Below are positions 18,151 to 25,716 of a DNA stretch of 44,353 nucleotides, one piece after another. This DNA comes from Pseudomonas sp. PB120. GTDB taxonomy: Bacteria > Pseudomonadota > Gammaproteobacteria > Pseudomonadales > Pseudomonadaceae. The translations under genes and the position numbers were made by a program. The notes below the pieces were generated by a model that did no database searches, had not been told where the DNA came from, and saw only the letters and a list, made by a program, of their open reading frames with translations. The DNA lies in the NCBI RefSeq assembly GCF_009761815.1, contig NZ_RWIN01000081.1:1-44353 (forward strand), written 5' to 3'. Within the stretch, counting starts at the first letter, position 1; the number at the start of each line of letters is the position of its first letter.

Positions 18151-18221
18151 GCTTCTCAATCGAACAGTTCGCGGGTGAGTTACCAGATGTTGCATGGTTT
18201 GAGAGATGTAGTGGATGTACC

Positions 18222-18299
18222 GGCCCTTTCGCGGGCAAGCCTCGCTCCTACAGGGTGTATGCAGTTCCTGTAGGAGCGAGGCTTGCCCGCGAAGAGGCC
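18222..18299. repeat. REP pair, family B, inside-out orientation
   Basis: Two 31-bp complementary arms (18222-18252 and 18269-18299, two mismatches) are arranged with CTCCTACA and TGTAGGAG facing inward around a 16-base loop, the reverse of the usual family-B order. It sits between the fbpA-like promoter region and the ubiI stop codon and probably ends the ubi operon transcript. Confidence 0.85.
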
Positions 18300-18318
18300 A
18301 GTAGCCCCAGTGAAGATG

Positions 18319-19542
18319 TCAGGCCTTGGCCAGCGCGGGCAAATCCCCGGTCAACCCCAACGCTTCACGCACGAACAAGGCCTTGGCCTCCGGCATCTGC
18401 TCGACCATCTTCAGCCCGGCATTGCGCAACCAGCGCACTGGCAGCGGATCGGCCTGGAACAAGCGCTCGAACCCTTCCATCGCCGCCATCAACGCCAGGT
18501 TATGCGGCATCCGACGGCGCTCGTAACGGCTCAGGACTTTCACATCCGCCAGGCGCTCGCCCCGCTCAGCCGCTTGCAACAGCACTTCGGCCAGCACTGC
18601 AGCATCGAGAAAGCCGAGGTTCACACCCTGCCCGGCCAGCGGGTGGATGGTGTGGGCCGCATCGCCAATCAGCGCCAGCCCTTCTGCGACATAACGCTTG
18701 GCATGACGCTGACGCAGCGGCACACACAGACGCGGGTCGGCGCTTGAAACCGTACCGAGCCGGCCTTCGAAGGCCCGCTCCAGTTCCTTGCAGAAGCCTT
18801 CGTCGTCCAGCGCCATCAGACGTTCTGCTTCGCTTGGGGTGGTCGACCAGACGATCGAACACCAATCCTGCTGGCCATCCCGCTCCAGCGGCAGAAACGC
18901 CAGCGGCCCGTTGTCGGTAAAGCGTTGCCAGGCTGTCATCTGGTGAGGTTTTGAACTGCGCACACTGGTGACGATGGCATGGTGCAGATAGTCCCACTCG
19001 CGAGTCGCCACGCCGGTCAGGCGCCGCACGGCCGAATTGGCGCCGTCCGCCGCGATCACCAGCGGCGCGCGCAAGGTCCGGCCATCGGCCAGGGTCAGCA
19101 GCCAGTCATCGCCGGAGCGACGCATCTGCTCCAGCCGCGCGTTGGCCAGCATTCCCAGATCGCAATCGTGCAAGCGGTCGAGCAAGGCGTCCTGGACCAC
19201 ACGGTTTTCGACGATGTGGCCGAGCACGTCGGCATGCACGCTGGCCGCCGAGAAATGGATCTGCCCGGTACCGCTGCCGTCCCAGACATGCATGTCGGTG
19301 TACGGACTGCTGCGCCGGCTGGCGATGCCTTCCCAGACGCCCAAACGCTCGAGAATCCGCTGGCTGGCAGCCGACAAGGCGCTGACCCGCGGCTCGAATG
19401 GCGCTTGCCCGTCAAAGGGTTTGACGCTCAGGGGGCTGCCGTCCAGCAGCAGGACTTCCAGCCCGCTGTCCTGCAACGCCAGCGCCAGGGCGCTGCCGAC
19501 CATTCCGGCCCCGACAATCAGCAGATCTGCGCGCATTTCCAT
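18319..19542 (-). CDS. ubiI: FAD-dependent ubiquinone-biosynthesis hydroxylase (UbiI/VisC type)
   Basis: The 407-residue class A flavin monooxygenase adds a hydroxyl group to the polyprenyl-phenol ring of the ubiquinone precursor. It has the N-terminal Rossmann motif GAGMVGSALALAL (residues 11-23), the DG motif APLVIAADGANSAVR and the second FAD motif LIGDAAHTIHPLAGQGVNLG. UbiI, UbiH and UbiF are close relatives, so the exact ring position (C5 for UbiI) rests on the presence of a separate ubiH two genes upstream. It is the last gene of a minus-strand operon, starting 3 bp after the DUF4442 gene. Confidence 0.87.
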   Translation of the reverse strand: MEMRADLLIVGAGMVGSALALALQDSGLEVLLLDGSPLSVKPFDGQAPFEPRVSALSAASQRILERLGVWEGIASRRSSPYTDMHVWDGSGTGQIHFSAASVHADVLGHIVENRVVQDALLDRLHDCDLGMLANARLEQMRRSGDDWLLTLADGRTLRAPLVIAADGANSAVRRLTGVATREWDYLHHAIVTSVRSSKPHQMTAWQRFTDNGPLAFLPLERDGQQDWCSIVWSTTPSEAERLMALDDEGFCKELERAFEGRLGTVSSADPRLCVPLRQRHAKRYVAEGLALIGDAAHTIHPLAGQGVNLGFLDAAVLAEVLLQAAERGERLADVKVLSRYERRRMPHNLALMAAMEGFERLFQADPLPVRWLRNAGLKMVEQMPEAKALFVREALGLTGDLPALAKA

Positions 19543-19545
19543 GCT

Positions 19546-20031
19546 TTAAGCCTGTCTCGCTTGCGGCTTGAGCCGCACGTAAAGGGTTTTCTCGACCCGC
19601 GCCACCAGTTTGCCGGCGCCGTCGTGAATATCGACCTGCAGTTGCGGCAGGTATTTTTCGCCATCCGCGGTTTGCCGACGGATCTCGTCGAGCAAGGTGT
19701 CGTCAATGGTGAAGCGGGCGAACACCGGGCCTTTGCCCGGCGAGATGAAGTCGATGTCGGCGGCTTTGTCCCAGACGATGTAACGACCGCCGAGGTTTTC
19801 CATCAGCATCAACATGAAGAACGGATCGACCATGGAATAGAGGCTGCCCCCGAACTGGGTGCCGACGTAATTGCGGTTATACCAGCCCAGCCCCATGGAC
19901 ACCTTGATGTCGCGGAAATCATCGCTGATGTGCTGCACCCGAACACCGGCGCCGAGGTACGGCGGGTAAAAGGTCATGAACCAGCGCATCAACCGCGCCT
20001 TACCGAAGGTTTTGCTCAGCCACTCAAGCAT
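19546..20031 (-). CDS. DUF4442 (hotdog-fold thioesterase-like) protein
   Basis: The 161-residue protein resembles the DUF4442/YiiD-C thioesterase-like group: SKTFGKARLMRWFMTFYPPY at the start, the hotdog helix region VGTQFGGSLYSMVDPFFMLM, and DIDFISPGKGPVFARFTI and GKLVARVEKTLYVR strands. The family is assigned by overall likeness; a catalytic residue is not obvious. Its start overlaps the end of ubiH by 8 bp and its end is 3 bp from ubiI, so it is locked between two ubiquinone hydroxylases in one transcript. Whether it acts on a quinone-pathway thioester or a lipid is unknown. Confidence 0.82.
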   Translation of the reverse strand: MLEWLSKTFGKARLMRWFMTFYPPYLGAGVRVQHISDDFRDIKVSMGLGWYNRNYVGTQFGGSLYSMVDPFFMLMLMENLGGRYIVWDKAADIDFISPGKGPVFARFTIDDTLLDEIRRQTADGEKYLPQLQVDIHDGAGKLVARVEKTLYVRLKPQARQA

Positions 20032-21211
20032 CGGGACGAGTACCTAGACCCATGGCCTGGCGCGCGAACCAGCGTTTGGCCGGCGGCAGCAGGTCCAGGC
20101 CGAGCAAGCCGAGGTTGCGACCCAGCGAAACCAGCGGCTGAGTGCTGCCGAACAGGCGGGTGACCTGGTCGGAGAAGCCGACCGTCAGGTTCTGATCCAT
20201 CCGCTGGCGCTCGCGATAAGCCTGCAACGTGGCGAAGTCACCGGGCGATGCCTCGCTCGCCAGCAGCGCATCGGCTAACGCCTGGGCATCGCGCAAGGAC
20301 AGGTTGAAACCTTGTCCCGCAATCGGGTGCAAGCTGTGGGCGGCGTTGCCGAGGATCGCCAGGTGCGGACGCACTTGCTCTTCAGCTTCGATCAGCGTCA
20401 GCGGATACAGGTGCCGCGCGCCCACTTGTTTCAAGGTCCCGAGGCGGTAACCGAACACGCCCTGCAATTCGCTGAGAAAGCTGCGCTCGTCGAGTGCCGC
20501 CAACCGTTGCGCGTCCATGCCCAGACGGGTCCAGACCAGGGCGCAGCGGTTTTCCGGCAACGGCAACAACGCCATCGGGCCGTCGTCAGTGAAACGCTCG
20601 AAAGCCATGCCGTTGTGCGCTTCGCTCGGGGTGATGTTGGCGATCAGCGCGCTCTGGTTGTACGGGCGTTTTTTGATGCCGACCCCCAGTTGCTCGCGCA
20701 GGCCGGAGCGGCCGCCGTCGGCGAGCACCGCGAGGTCGCATTCCAGTGTGGTTTCGTCGTTGAGGGTCAGGCGATAGCCGTCGGGCAGTGGCTCCATGCG
20801 CGTGACTTCCGCCGGGCAGCGCCAGGTGACCACGTCCTTGTCCAGACCCTGCCAGAGGCATTGGCCGAGCCAGGCGTTTTCCACCACGTAACCCAGTGCC
20901 GGCACGCCCTCTTCCATCGCCGACAGGCGCGCGGTGGAAAAACGGCCACGGTCAGAGACGTGAATCTGCTTGATCGGCTCCGCGCGGCGGGAGATGTCCT
21001 GCCAAACGCCCAGCCGCTGATAAATCTGTTTGGCGCCGTAGGACAACGCCGAAGAACGGGCATCGTAGCTCGGCTGATAGGTGTCACCGGGAGCGAACGG
21101 TTCGATCAGCACGATCTTCCAACCGCGCGCCTTGGCCCCCGCTTGCAAGGCCAACGCCAGGCTGGCACCGACCAAGCCACCGCCGATGATTGCCAGATTG
21201 ACTCGATTCAT
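20024..21211 (-). CDS. ubiH: 2-octaprenyl-6-methoxyphenyl hydroxylase
   Basis: This is a 395-residue FAD monooxygenase of ubiquinone synthesis (C1 hydroxylation in the standard pathway). Motifs are GGGLVGASLALAL at residues 10-22, the ring-hydroxylase signature ARSSALSYGAKQIYQRLGVW, the DG motif LAVLADGGRSGLREQLG, and LGNAAHSLHPIAGQGFNLSL. Its start overlaps the pepP stop as ATGA (4 bp), so translation is coupled to pepP. The proximity of pepP and ubiH is shared with E. coli. Confidence 0.93.
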   Translation of the reverse strand: MNRVNLAIIGGGLVGASLALALQAGAKARGWKIVLIEPFAPGDTYQPSYDARSSALSYGAKQIYQRLGVWQDISRRAEPIKQIHVSDRGRFSTARLSAMEEGVPALGYVVENAWLGQCLWQGLDKDVVTWRCPAEVTRMEPLPDGYRLTLNDETTLECDLAVLADGGRSGLREQLGVGIKKRPYNQSALIANITPSEAHNGMAFERFTDDGPMALLPLPENRCALVWTRLGMDAQRLAALDERSFLSELQGVFGYRLGTLKQVGARHLYPLTLIEAEEQVRPHLAILGNAAHSLHPIAGQGFNLSLRDAQALADALLASEASPGDFATLQAYRERQRMDQNLTVGFSDQVTRLFGSTQPLVSLGRNLGLLGLDLLPPAKRWFARQAMGLGTRPDA

Positions 21212-22542
21212 GCCGCTTGTGTCCGCGCTTGCGCCATCAAGGCCTCGATCTCGGCGACCGTTTTCGGCACGCCCTGGGTCAGGATTTCACAACCGGTTTT
21301 GGTTACTACCACGTCGTCCTCGATGCGCACGCCAATGCCGCGCCATTTCTTCGCTACGTTCTGGTTGTCCGGGGCGATGTAGATGCCCGGTTCAACGGTC
21401 AGCGCCATGCCGACCTCCAGCACGCGCCATTCGCCGCCGACCTTGTACTCGCCAACGTCATGCACATCCATGCCCAGCCAATGGCCGGCGCGGTGCATGT
21501 AAAACACTTTGTAGGCTTCGCTGGCGATCAACTCGTCGACGTCACCCTGCAACAGGCCCAACTTCACCAGACCGGTGGTAATCACCCGGACCGTGGCTTC
21601 GTGCGCCTGATTCCAGTGCTTGTTCGGGGCGATTTCGGCGAAGGCGGCTTCTTGCGATGCCAGCACCAACTCGTAGATCGCCTTCTGCTCCGGCGAATAC
21701 TTGCCATTGACCGGCCAAGTGCGGGTGATGTCGCTGGCGTAGCAGTCGATCTCGCAACCGGCGTCGATCAGCACCAGATCGCCGTCCTTGAGCACCGCGT
21801 CATTCTGCTGATAGTGCAGGATGCAGCTGTTGCGCCCCGCCGCGACGATCGAACCATACGCCGGCATCTTCGCCCCGCCCTTGCGAAACTCGTAGTCGAG
21901 CTCCGCTTCCAGGCTGAACTCATACAAACCAGCGCGGCTGGCCTGCATCGCGCGGATATGCGCCTGGGCGGAGATCCGAGCGGCCTCGCGCATCACTTTC
22001 ACTTCTGCCGCCGATTTATACAGGCGCATGTCGTGCAGCAGATGATCCAGGGCAACGTATTCGTTCGGCGGCTGGGCGCCGAGGTGCGCTTTAGAGCGGA
22101 TCACGTTGATCCACTCCATCAGGTGACGGTCGAATTCCGGGTTGCTGCCCATGGCCGAGTAAACCCGGTCGCGCCCTTCGATCAAGCCCGGCAGGATGTC
22201 GTCGATGTCGGTGATCGGGAAGGCATCGTCGGCACCAAAGTCACGGATCGCGCCTTCCTGGCCAGCCCGCAAGCCGTCCCACAACTCGCGCTCGGCGTTG
22301 CGTTCACGACAGAACAGGATGTATTCGCCGTGCAAACGCCCCGGCATCAGCACCAGGACTGCCTGAGGCTCAGGGAAACCGCTGAGGTACTGGAAATCGC
22401 TGTCCTGGCGGTAGACGTGCTCGACGTCACGGTTGCGAATGGCAACCGCGGCGGCGGGCAGGATGGCGATGCTGTTGGGTTCCATCTGCGCCATCAGGGC
22501 CTTGCGGCGACGGCTGTATTCCGATTTCGGGATATGAATCAT
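21208..22542 (-). CDS. pepP: Xaa-Pro aminopeptidase (aminopeptidase P)
   Basis: This 444-residue M24 metallopeptidase removes the N-terminal residue ahead of proline. The pita-bread C-terminal domain shows the five metal ligands in order: two Asp in LVLIDAGCEIDCYASDITR, the His in HRAGHWLGMDVHDVG, the Glu in TVEPGIYI and the Glu in VRIEDDVVVT. The N-terminal domain (about 1-175) is the creatinase-like cap (PKSEYSRRRKALMAQM). It is second in the operon, 27 bp after the YgfB-like gene and overlapping ubiH by 4 bp. Confidence 0.95.
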   Translation of the reverse strand: MIHIPKSEYSRRRKALMAQMEPNSIAILPAAAVAIRNRDVEHVYRQDSDFQYLSGFPEPQAVLVLMPGRLHGEYILFCRERNAERELWDGLRAGQEGAIRDFGADDAFPITDIDDILPGLIEGRDRVYSAMGSNPEFDRHLMEWINVIRSKAHLGAQPPNEYVALDHLLHDMRLYKSAAEVKVMREAARISAQAHIRAMQASRAGLYEFSLEAELDYEFRKGGAKMPAYGSIVAAGRNSCILHYQQNDAVLKDGDLVLIDAGCEIDCYASDITRTWPVNGKYSPEQKAIYELVLASQEAAFAEIAPNKHWNQAHEATVRVITTGLVKLGLLQGDVDELIASEAYKVFYMHRAGHWLGMDVHDVGEYKVGGEWRVLEVGMALTVEPGIYIAPDNQNVAKKWRGIGVRIEDDVVVTKTGCEILTQGVPKTVAEIEALMAQARTQAA

Positions 22543-22569
22543 GGGCAGATGGTTTTCCCTGGCTTGCGA

Positions 22570-23130
22570 TCAGTGCAACGACGGTTTGGCGGCAGCCGGC
22601 GCGTCCGGCTTCTTGGTTTCGCTGAACAGCAGCAGCGGCGCGACGCGCAGGTACTCCATGACTTCCATGTAGTCGTTTTCGCCGTCGTCCGACTCTTCCA
22701 GCGCGTCCTGCACCTGGGCGATGGCCGCCAGGTCTTGAAGAACTTCGGTGGCTTCGGTGCTGAGCATACTGCTGTCACGGCAGTTCAGGCCGAAACCGCT
22801 GAGAAAGCCTTGGCACCATTGGCCCAGTGCGGCGGCACGGTCAGTCAGCGGCTCGTCATCGGTCGGCAGCAGCAGAACGACGGTCACGTCGTCGCCGGTG
22901 AGTTCGCCCTTGACCATCTCTTGCAGGCCGATCAAGGCATTGCGAACGTTATCTTGCGGCTCGCCTTCGAGCAGCTCGGCGGCATCGACCAGCCAGCCTT
23001 CGGCATCGAAGCCGGCACCGGCGCAGCTGCGGCCAAGCAACAGGCCATGCAGTTCGGCGGGCGAGACATTGTGACCGCTGGACGTCAGCAGTGTGGCGAA
23101 GGCTTGGTACGGAGAATTCTGAATGGGCAT
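22570..23130 (-). CDS. YgfB/UPF0149 family protein
   Basis: The 186-residue acidic alpha-helical protein belongs to the YgfB/YecA (UPF0149) family: [20 protein letters not shown] near residue 25, [20 protein letters not shown], then GFLSGFGL. It lacks the C-terminal SEC-type metal-binding tail of YecA. E. coli and Pseudomonas keep ygfB next to pepP-ubiH and divergent from zapA, as here. In P. aeruginosa a YgfB protein has been tied to regulation of peptidoglycan recycling and beta-lactam response (recalled from the literature); nothing in this sequence tests that. It is the first gene of the operon. Confidence 0.9.
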   Translation of the reverse strand: MPIQNSPYQAFATLLTSSGHNVSPAELHGLLLGRSCAGAGFDAEGWLVDAAELLEGEPQDNVRNALIGLQEMVKGELTGDDVTVVLLLPTDDEPLTDRAAALGQWCQGFLSGFGLNCRDSSMLSTEATEVLQDLAAIAQVQDALEESDDGENDYMEVMEYLRVAPLLLFSETKKPDAPAAAKPSLH

Positions 23131-23195
23131 GGGCAGCTAGGCGCCAGACGGCGCTATGTCTAGAATGAAGGCCTTGTATCCTACATCGACTCCTC

Positions 23196-23295
23196 TGCAG
23201 GAGCGAGCTTGCTCGCGATGGTCGCCAACGATAATGCCGGGTGCCTGACACCCCGCTGCGTTCTCCGGTTCATCGCGAGCAAGCTCGCTCCTACA
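23196..23295. repeat. REPIN, family B, long-spacer variant, in a divergent promoter region
   Basis: Arms TGCAGGAGCGAGCTTGCTCG and GAGCAAGCTCGCTCCTACA flank a spacer of about 55 bases that begins GATGGTCGCCAACGATAATG. The REPIN at 29004 has nearly the same spacer start. It lies between the divergent ygfB-like and zapB-like genes, leaving only about 35 bp to the zapB-like start. Confidence 0.87.
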
Positions 23296-23329
23296 GTTCC
23301 ACACCCATCAGACATTTTCAGTGGACATT

Positions 23330-23539
23330 ATGGAAGACACCGACCTGCAAGCGCTGATGGCCAGGCTTGAGCTGCTAATTGGCCGAGTCGAGCAACTTAA
23401 GAGTCAAAACGGACTCCTACTAGCTCAGGAAAAGACCTGGCGCGAGGAACGCGCGCACCTCATTGAAAAGAACGAAATCGCCCGGCGTAAGGTCGAATCG
23501 ATGATTTCGCGCCTCAAGGCCCTGGAGCAAGACTCATGA
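23330..23539 (+). CDS. Small coiled-coil protein, ZapB-like
   Basis: The 69-residue, highly charged protein has heptad patterning throughout (LQALMARLELLIGRVEQLKS, then ARRKVESMISRLKALEQ), giving one long coiled coil. Size, composition and position directly before zapA point to a ZapB-like cell-division accessory protein (TIGR02449-type family). Two starts compete: the ATG at 23330 and a GTG nine bases earlier. I prefer the ATG, although neither has a strong ribosome site. The stop overlaps zapA as ATGA, so the pair is translationally coupled. Confidence 0.85.
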   Translation: MEDTDLQALMARLELLIGRVEQLKSQNGLLLAQEKTWREERAHLIEKNEIARRKVESMISRLKALEQDS

Positions 23540-23853
23540 GTTCAAGCAATAGCGTTACCGTGCAGATCCTCGACAAAGAGTATTCGATCATTTGCCCCCA
23601 GGAAGAGCGCAGCAACCTGGTCAGCGCCGCCCGCTACCTGGACGGCAAGATGCGCGAAATCCGCAGCAGCGGCAAAGTCATCGGTGCCGACCGCATCGCC
23701 GTGATGGCTGCGTTGAACATCACGCACGACCTTCTGCACAAGGAAGAACGCCCGGATGTACAGGTCAGCGGCTCGACTCGCGAGCAGGTTCGCGACCTGC
23801 TGGACCGTGTCGATCTGGTGCTCGCGACTGATCCGGACGTCACCAAGGGCTGA
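23536..23853 (+). CDS. zapA: Cell division protein ZapA
   Basis: The 105-residue protein stabilises FtsZ filaments at the division ring. Family features are the N-terminal beta domain (SVTVQILDKEYSIICPQEER), the conserved LVSAARYLDGKMREIR helix and the VIGADRIAVMAALNITHDLL segment leading to the C-terminal coiled coil. It overlaps the upstream zapB-like gene by 4 bp and is followed by the 6S RNA gene, whose promoter overlaps the zapA stop codon. The zapA-ssrS-ygfA order is conserved in gammaproteobacteria. Confidence 0.95.
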   Translation: MSSSNSVTVQILDKEYSIICPQEERSNLVSAARYLDGKMREIRSSGKVIGADRIAVMAALNITHDLLHKEERPDVQVSGSTREQVRDLLDRVDLVLATDPDVTKG

Positions 23854-23878
23854 AACGCGGAACCGCTTGGGGTATACT
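23850..23878 (+). promoter_or_regulatory. Sigma70-type promoter of the 6S RNA gene
   Basis: CTGAAA (23850-23855) and TATACT (23873-23878) are separated by 17 bases, giving an expected start at the A near 23885. The -35 box overlaps the TGA stop codon of zapA. The -10 is close to consensus and the spacing ideal. Confidence 0.65.
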
Positions 23879-23884
23879 CGCTTC

Positions 23885-24065
23885 ACTCCCTGGGGTGCTT
23901 GCCAGTTGACCACGTCCCTGAGCCGATTCGCACTACCCTGGAGGTTGCACGTTGGGCTGGTGTGCATGTCCGCTAGACGGAAAGCCTTAAAGCCTACTGC
24001 ATCTTCCACCTTGAACTTTCGGGTTCAAGGGCTAAGTCAGCAGCGGTTCATCCGGGGAGCCTGAT
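23885..24065 (+). ncRNA. ssrS: 6S RNA
   Basis: This roughly 180-nt RNA mimics an open promoter and sequesters the sigma70 RNA polymerase holoenzyme. The identification rests on position between zapA and ygfA and on conserved 6S blocks shared with the E. coli RNA as I recall it: CCCTGAGCCGAT, GAAAGCCTTAAA and the CCTTGAA ... TTCAAGG 3' hairpin. The closing stem is visible: CTCCCTGG at 23886-23893 pairs with CCGGGGAG at 24052-24059. The exact 3' end is uncertain by a few bases. A precursor could run to the terminator at 24072-24106. Confidence 0.93.
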
Positions 24066-24071
24066 TCCAGT

Positions 24072-24106
24072 CCGATGCCGGTTTAAATACCGGCATCGGC
24101 TTTTTT
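24072..24106 (+). terminator. Intrinsic terminator after 6S RNA
   Basis: A perfect 10-bp stem CCGATGCCGG / CCGGCATCGG with an 8-base AT loop is followed by C and six T. It separates ssrS from the 5-formyl-THF ligase gene, implying that the latter depends on readthrough or its own promoter in the remaining 42 bp. Confidence 0.9.
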
Positions 24107-24148
24107 ACGGGTACGCTTTATGTACCCGCACTGCCGAAGCCCGAATCC

Positions 24149-24754
24149 ATGACCGAACCTGCGCTGCTTCCTCGCCCGCAACTTCGACGCATGCTGCGCA
24201 AGGCCCGCCGCGCACTGACAGCCAGTCAGCAGCGCCAGGCCGCGCGCGGGCTCTACAGGCAATTGGCCCAGCAACCGCTGTTTCGCCGCGCAAAACACAT
24301 TTCCCTTTATCTGCCCACCGACGGTGAAATCGACCCGCGCCTACTGCTGCGCGCCGCGCAACGCCGGGGCAAGGCGACTTACCTTCCGGTGCTCAGCGCC
24401 TGGCCCCGCACCAAAATGGTGTTCCAGCGGATTCGCCCCGGCGAAAAACTCAAACCCAATCGTTTACGGATTCTTGAGCCCCGGGCCAATATCGCCCAAC
24501 AGCGCAATATCTGGGCGCTGGACCTGGTGCTGTTGCCGTTGGTGGGGTTTGACGATGTCGGCGGGCGCCTGGGCATGGGCGGTGGTTTCTACGATCGCAG
24601 CCTGGCGTACCTGTCGCGGCGCAAAAACTGGCGCAAGCCTACGCTGCTGGGGCTGGCCCATGAATGTCAGAAGGTCGAGCGATTGGCTCAGGCAAGCTGG
24701 GATGTGCCGTTGCAAGGCACGGTGACAGACAAGGCGTGGTATTTCGCAGACTAG
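24149..24754 (+). CDS. 5-formyltetrahydrofolate cyclo-ligase (YgfA)
   Basis: It converts 5-formyl-THF to 5,10-methenyl-THF with ATP. The 201-residue protein has basic N-terminal RRMLRKARRALTASQQRQAA, the substrate region YLPTDGEIDPRLLL and the signature loop GGRLGMGGGFYDRSLAYL that binds the nucleotide. Length is normal for the family. The gene follows ssrS, and the zapA-ssrS-ygfA order is widespread. There is no strong ribosome site before the ATG at 24149, but no better in-frame start exists. Glycine cleavage genes in the same window also feed the folate one-carbon pool. Confidence 0.93.
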   Translation: MTEPALLPRPQLRRMLRKARRALTASQQRQAARGLYRQLAQQPLFRRAKHISLYLPTDGEIDPRLLLRAAQRRGKATYLPVLSAWPRTKMVFQRIRPGEKLKPNRLRILEPRANIAQQRNIWALDLVLLPLVGFDDVGGRLGMGGGFYDRSLAYLSRRKNWRKPTLLGLAHECQKVERLAQASWDVPLQGTVTDKAWYFAD

Positions 24755-24788
24755 ACGCCACTGGAATCAGCGGCGTCGAAAGACAGGT

Positions 24789-24941
24789 TCAGCGCTTGAA
24801 GGCCGGCGGCTGTTGTTGCTGGGCGATTTCGATGGGCGCGTCAGTCTTGTTGTTCCACAGGCTTTGGGCATAGCCAGTGGTCACGACGCCGAGGCCGAAC
24901 AAAATAACCAAAATCCATAGTAAATCCGGTTTGCGTTTCAT
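24789..24941 (-). CDS. Small membrane protein, 50 residues, unknown function
   Basis: I read this short frame directly from the minus strand. It encodes MKRKPDLLWILVILFGLGVV, then a short linker with SLWNN and a glutamine/proline-rich tail (QQQQPP, ending AFKR). A basic start and one hydrophobic segment (about 7-24) predict an inner-membrane or anchored protein, or an uncleaved signal (TTGYAQS could be a cleavage zone). The start codon has a GGGGGG ribosome site about 6 bases upstream. I believe similar short proteins occur at this place in other pseudomonads, but I assign no function. It converges on the 5-formyl-THF ligase gene, 34 bp apart. Confidence 0.75.
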   Translation of the reverse strand: MKRKPDLLWILVILFGLGVVTTGYAQSLWNNKTDAPIEIAQQQQPPAFKR

Positions 24942-25136
24942 CGATTGCCCCCCAAAGGCACATCAACACGATGACAGCAGCGGTTTCCGTTGTAGGCCGT
25001 GCAGCAGCGTCAAGCTTAGAAGGCCGGCATTTTGCGACAACGTGAACCGACACGCAAACGCTGGCGTCAACCGACTGTCGGTTTGTCATAAAATGGCCGA
25101 ACAACCCGCCCACTGACCTCGCAAGGAGCAAAACCC

Positions 25137-25589
25137 ATGGCCTATTGGCTGATGAAATCCGAGCCCGACGAACTCTCGATCAAAGGTCTGGAGAAGCTTG
25201 GCAAAGCGCGCTGGGACGGGGTTCGCAACTATCAGGCGCGTAACTTTTTGCGGGCCATGGCGGTGGGGGACGAGTTTTTCTTCTATCACTCCAGCTGCCC
25301 TGAACCGGGCATTGCCGGGATTGGGAAGATTGTCGAAGCGGCGTATCCGGACCCGACAGCGCTGGAGCCGGAGAGTCATTACTTCGACCCGAAGGCCACC
25401 GCCGAGAAGAACGCCTGGAGCGCAATCGATGTTGAACATGTCGAGACGTTTTCGAAGGTGTTGAAGCTGGATTATTTGAAGCAGCAGACGGCGTTGGCGG
25501 AGATGCCGTTGGTGCAGAAGGGTTCACGGCTGTCGGTGATGCCGGTGACGGCCGATCAGTGGGCGGCGGTGATTGCGTTACGGACTTGA
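25137..25589 (+). CDS. EVE domain protein
   Basis: The 150-residue single-domain protein is of the EVE family (PUA-like fold), which includes readers of modified bases in DNA or RNA. Landmarks are AYWLMKSEPDELSI at the start, RWDGVRNYQARNFLRAM, VGDEFFFYHSSCPEPGIAGI and PLVQKGSRLSVMPVTADQW at the end; the Trp and aromatic residues line the base pocket in known members. AAGGAG precedes the ATG. The gene stands alone. Stand-alone EVE proteins are common housekeeping genes; only fusions with nucleases or methyltransferases suggest defence roles, and none is present here. Confidence 0.92.
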   Translation: MAYWLMKSEPDELSIKGLEKLGKARWDGVRNYQARNFLRAMAVGDEFFFYHSSCPEPGIAGIGKIVEAAYPDPTALEPESHYFDPKATAEKNAWSAIDVEHVETFSKVLKLDYLKQQTALAEMPLVQKGSRLSVMPVTADQWAAVIALRT

Positions 25590-25611
25590 GCCTTGTACCG
25601 AATGTTGGAAC

Positions 25612-25700
25612 GCCATCGCTAGCAGGCTAGCTCCCACAGGGGATCTCCAGCGAGACCATCCAATGTGAGAGCGAGACCGGCTTGCCGGCGATGAGGCCGG
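25612..25700. repeat. Degenerate REP elements
   Basis: A REP-like arm (GCCATCGCTAGCAGGCTAGC, then TCCCACAGG) is followed by a second, different one (TGAGAGCGAGACCGGCTTGC, then CGGCGATGAGGCC). They are related to but clearly diverged from family B and from each other. They occupy the junction of the convergent EVE and FliL-like genes. Confidence 0.65.
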
Positions 25701-25716
25701 TTAAGGCAGCGAAAAT

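Noticed and set aside
21217..23163. 648-codon plus-strand frame opposite pepP and the ygfB-like gene
   Set aside because: It spans two well-supported genes on the other strand and their junction; composition is typical of an antisense shadow.
24877..25116. 79-codon plus-strand frame in the gap before the EVE gene
   Set aside because: It overlaps the better-supported 50-residue minus-strand gene, has no ribosome site and shows no protein-like pattern.
25137..25589. EVE protein as part of a defence island
   Set aside because: No restriction, methylase, nuclease or other defence gene is near; neighbours are conserved housekeeping genes.
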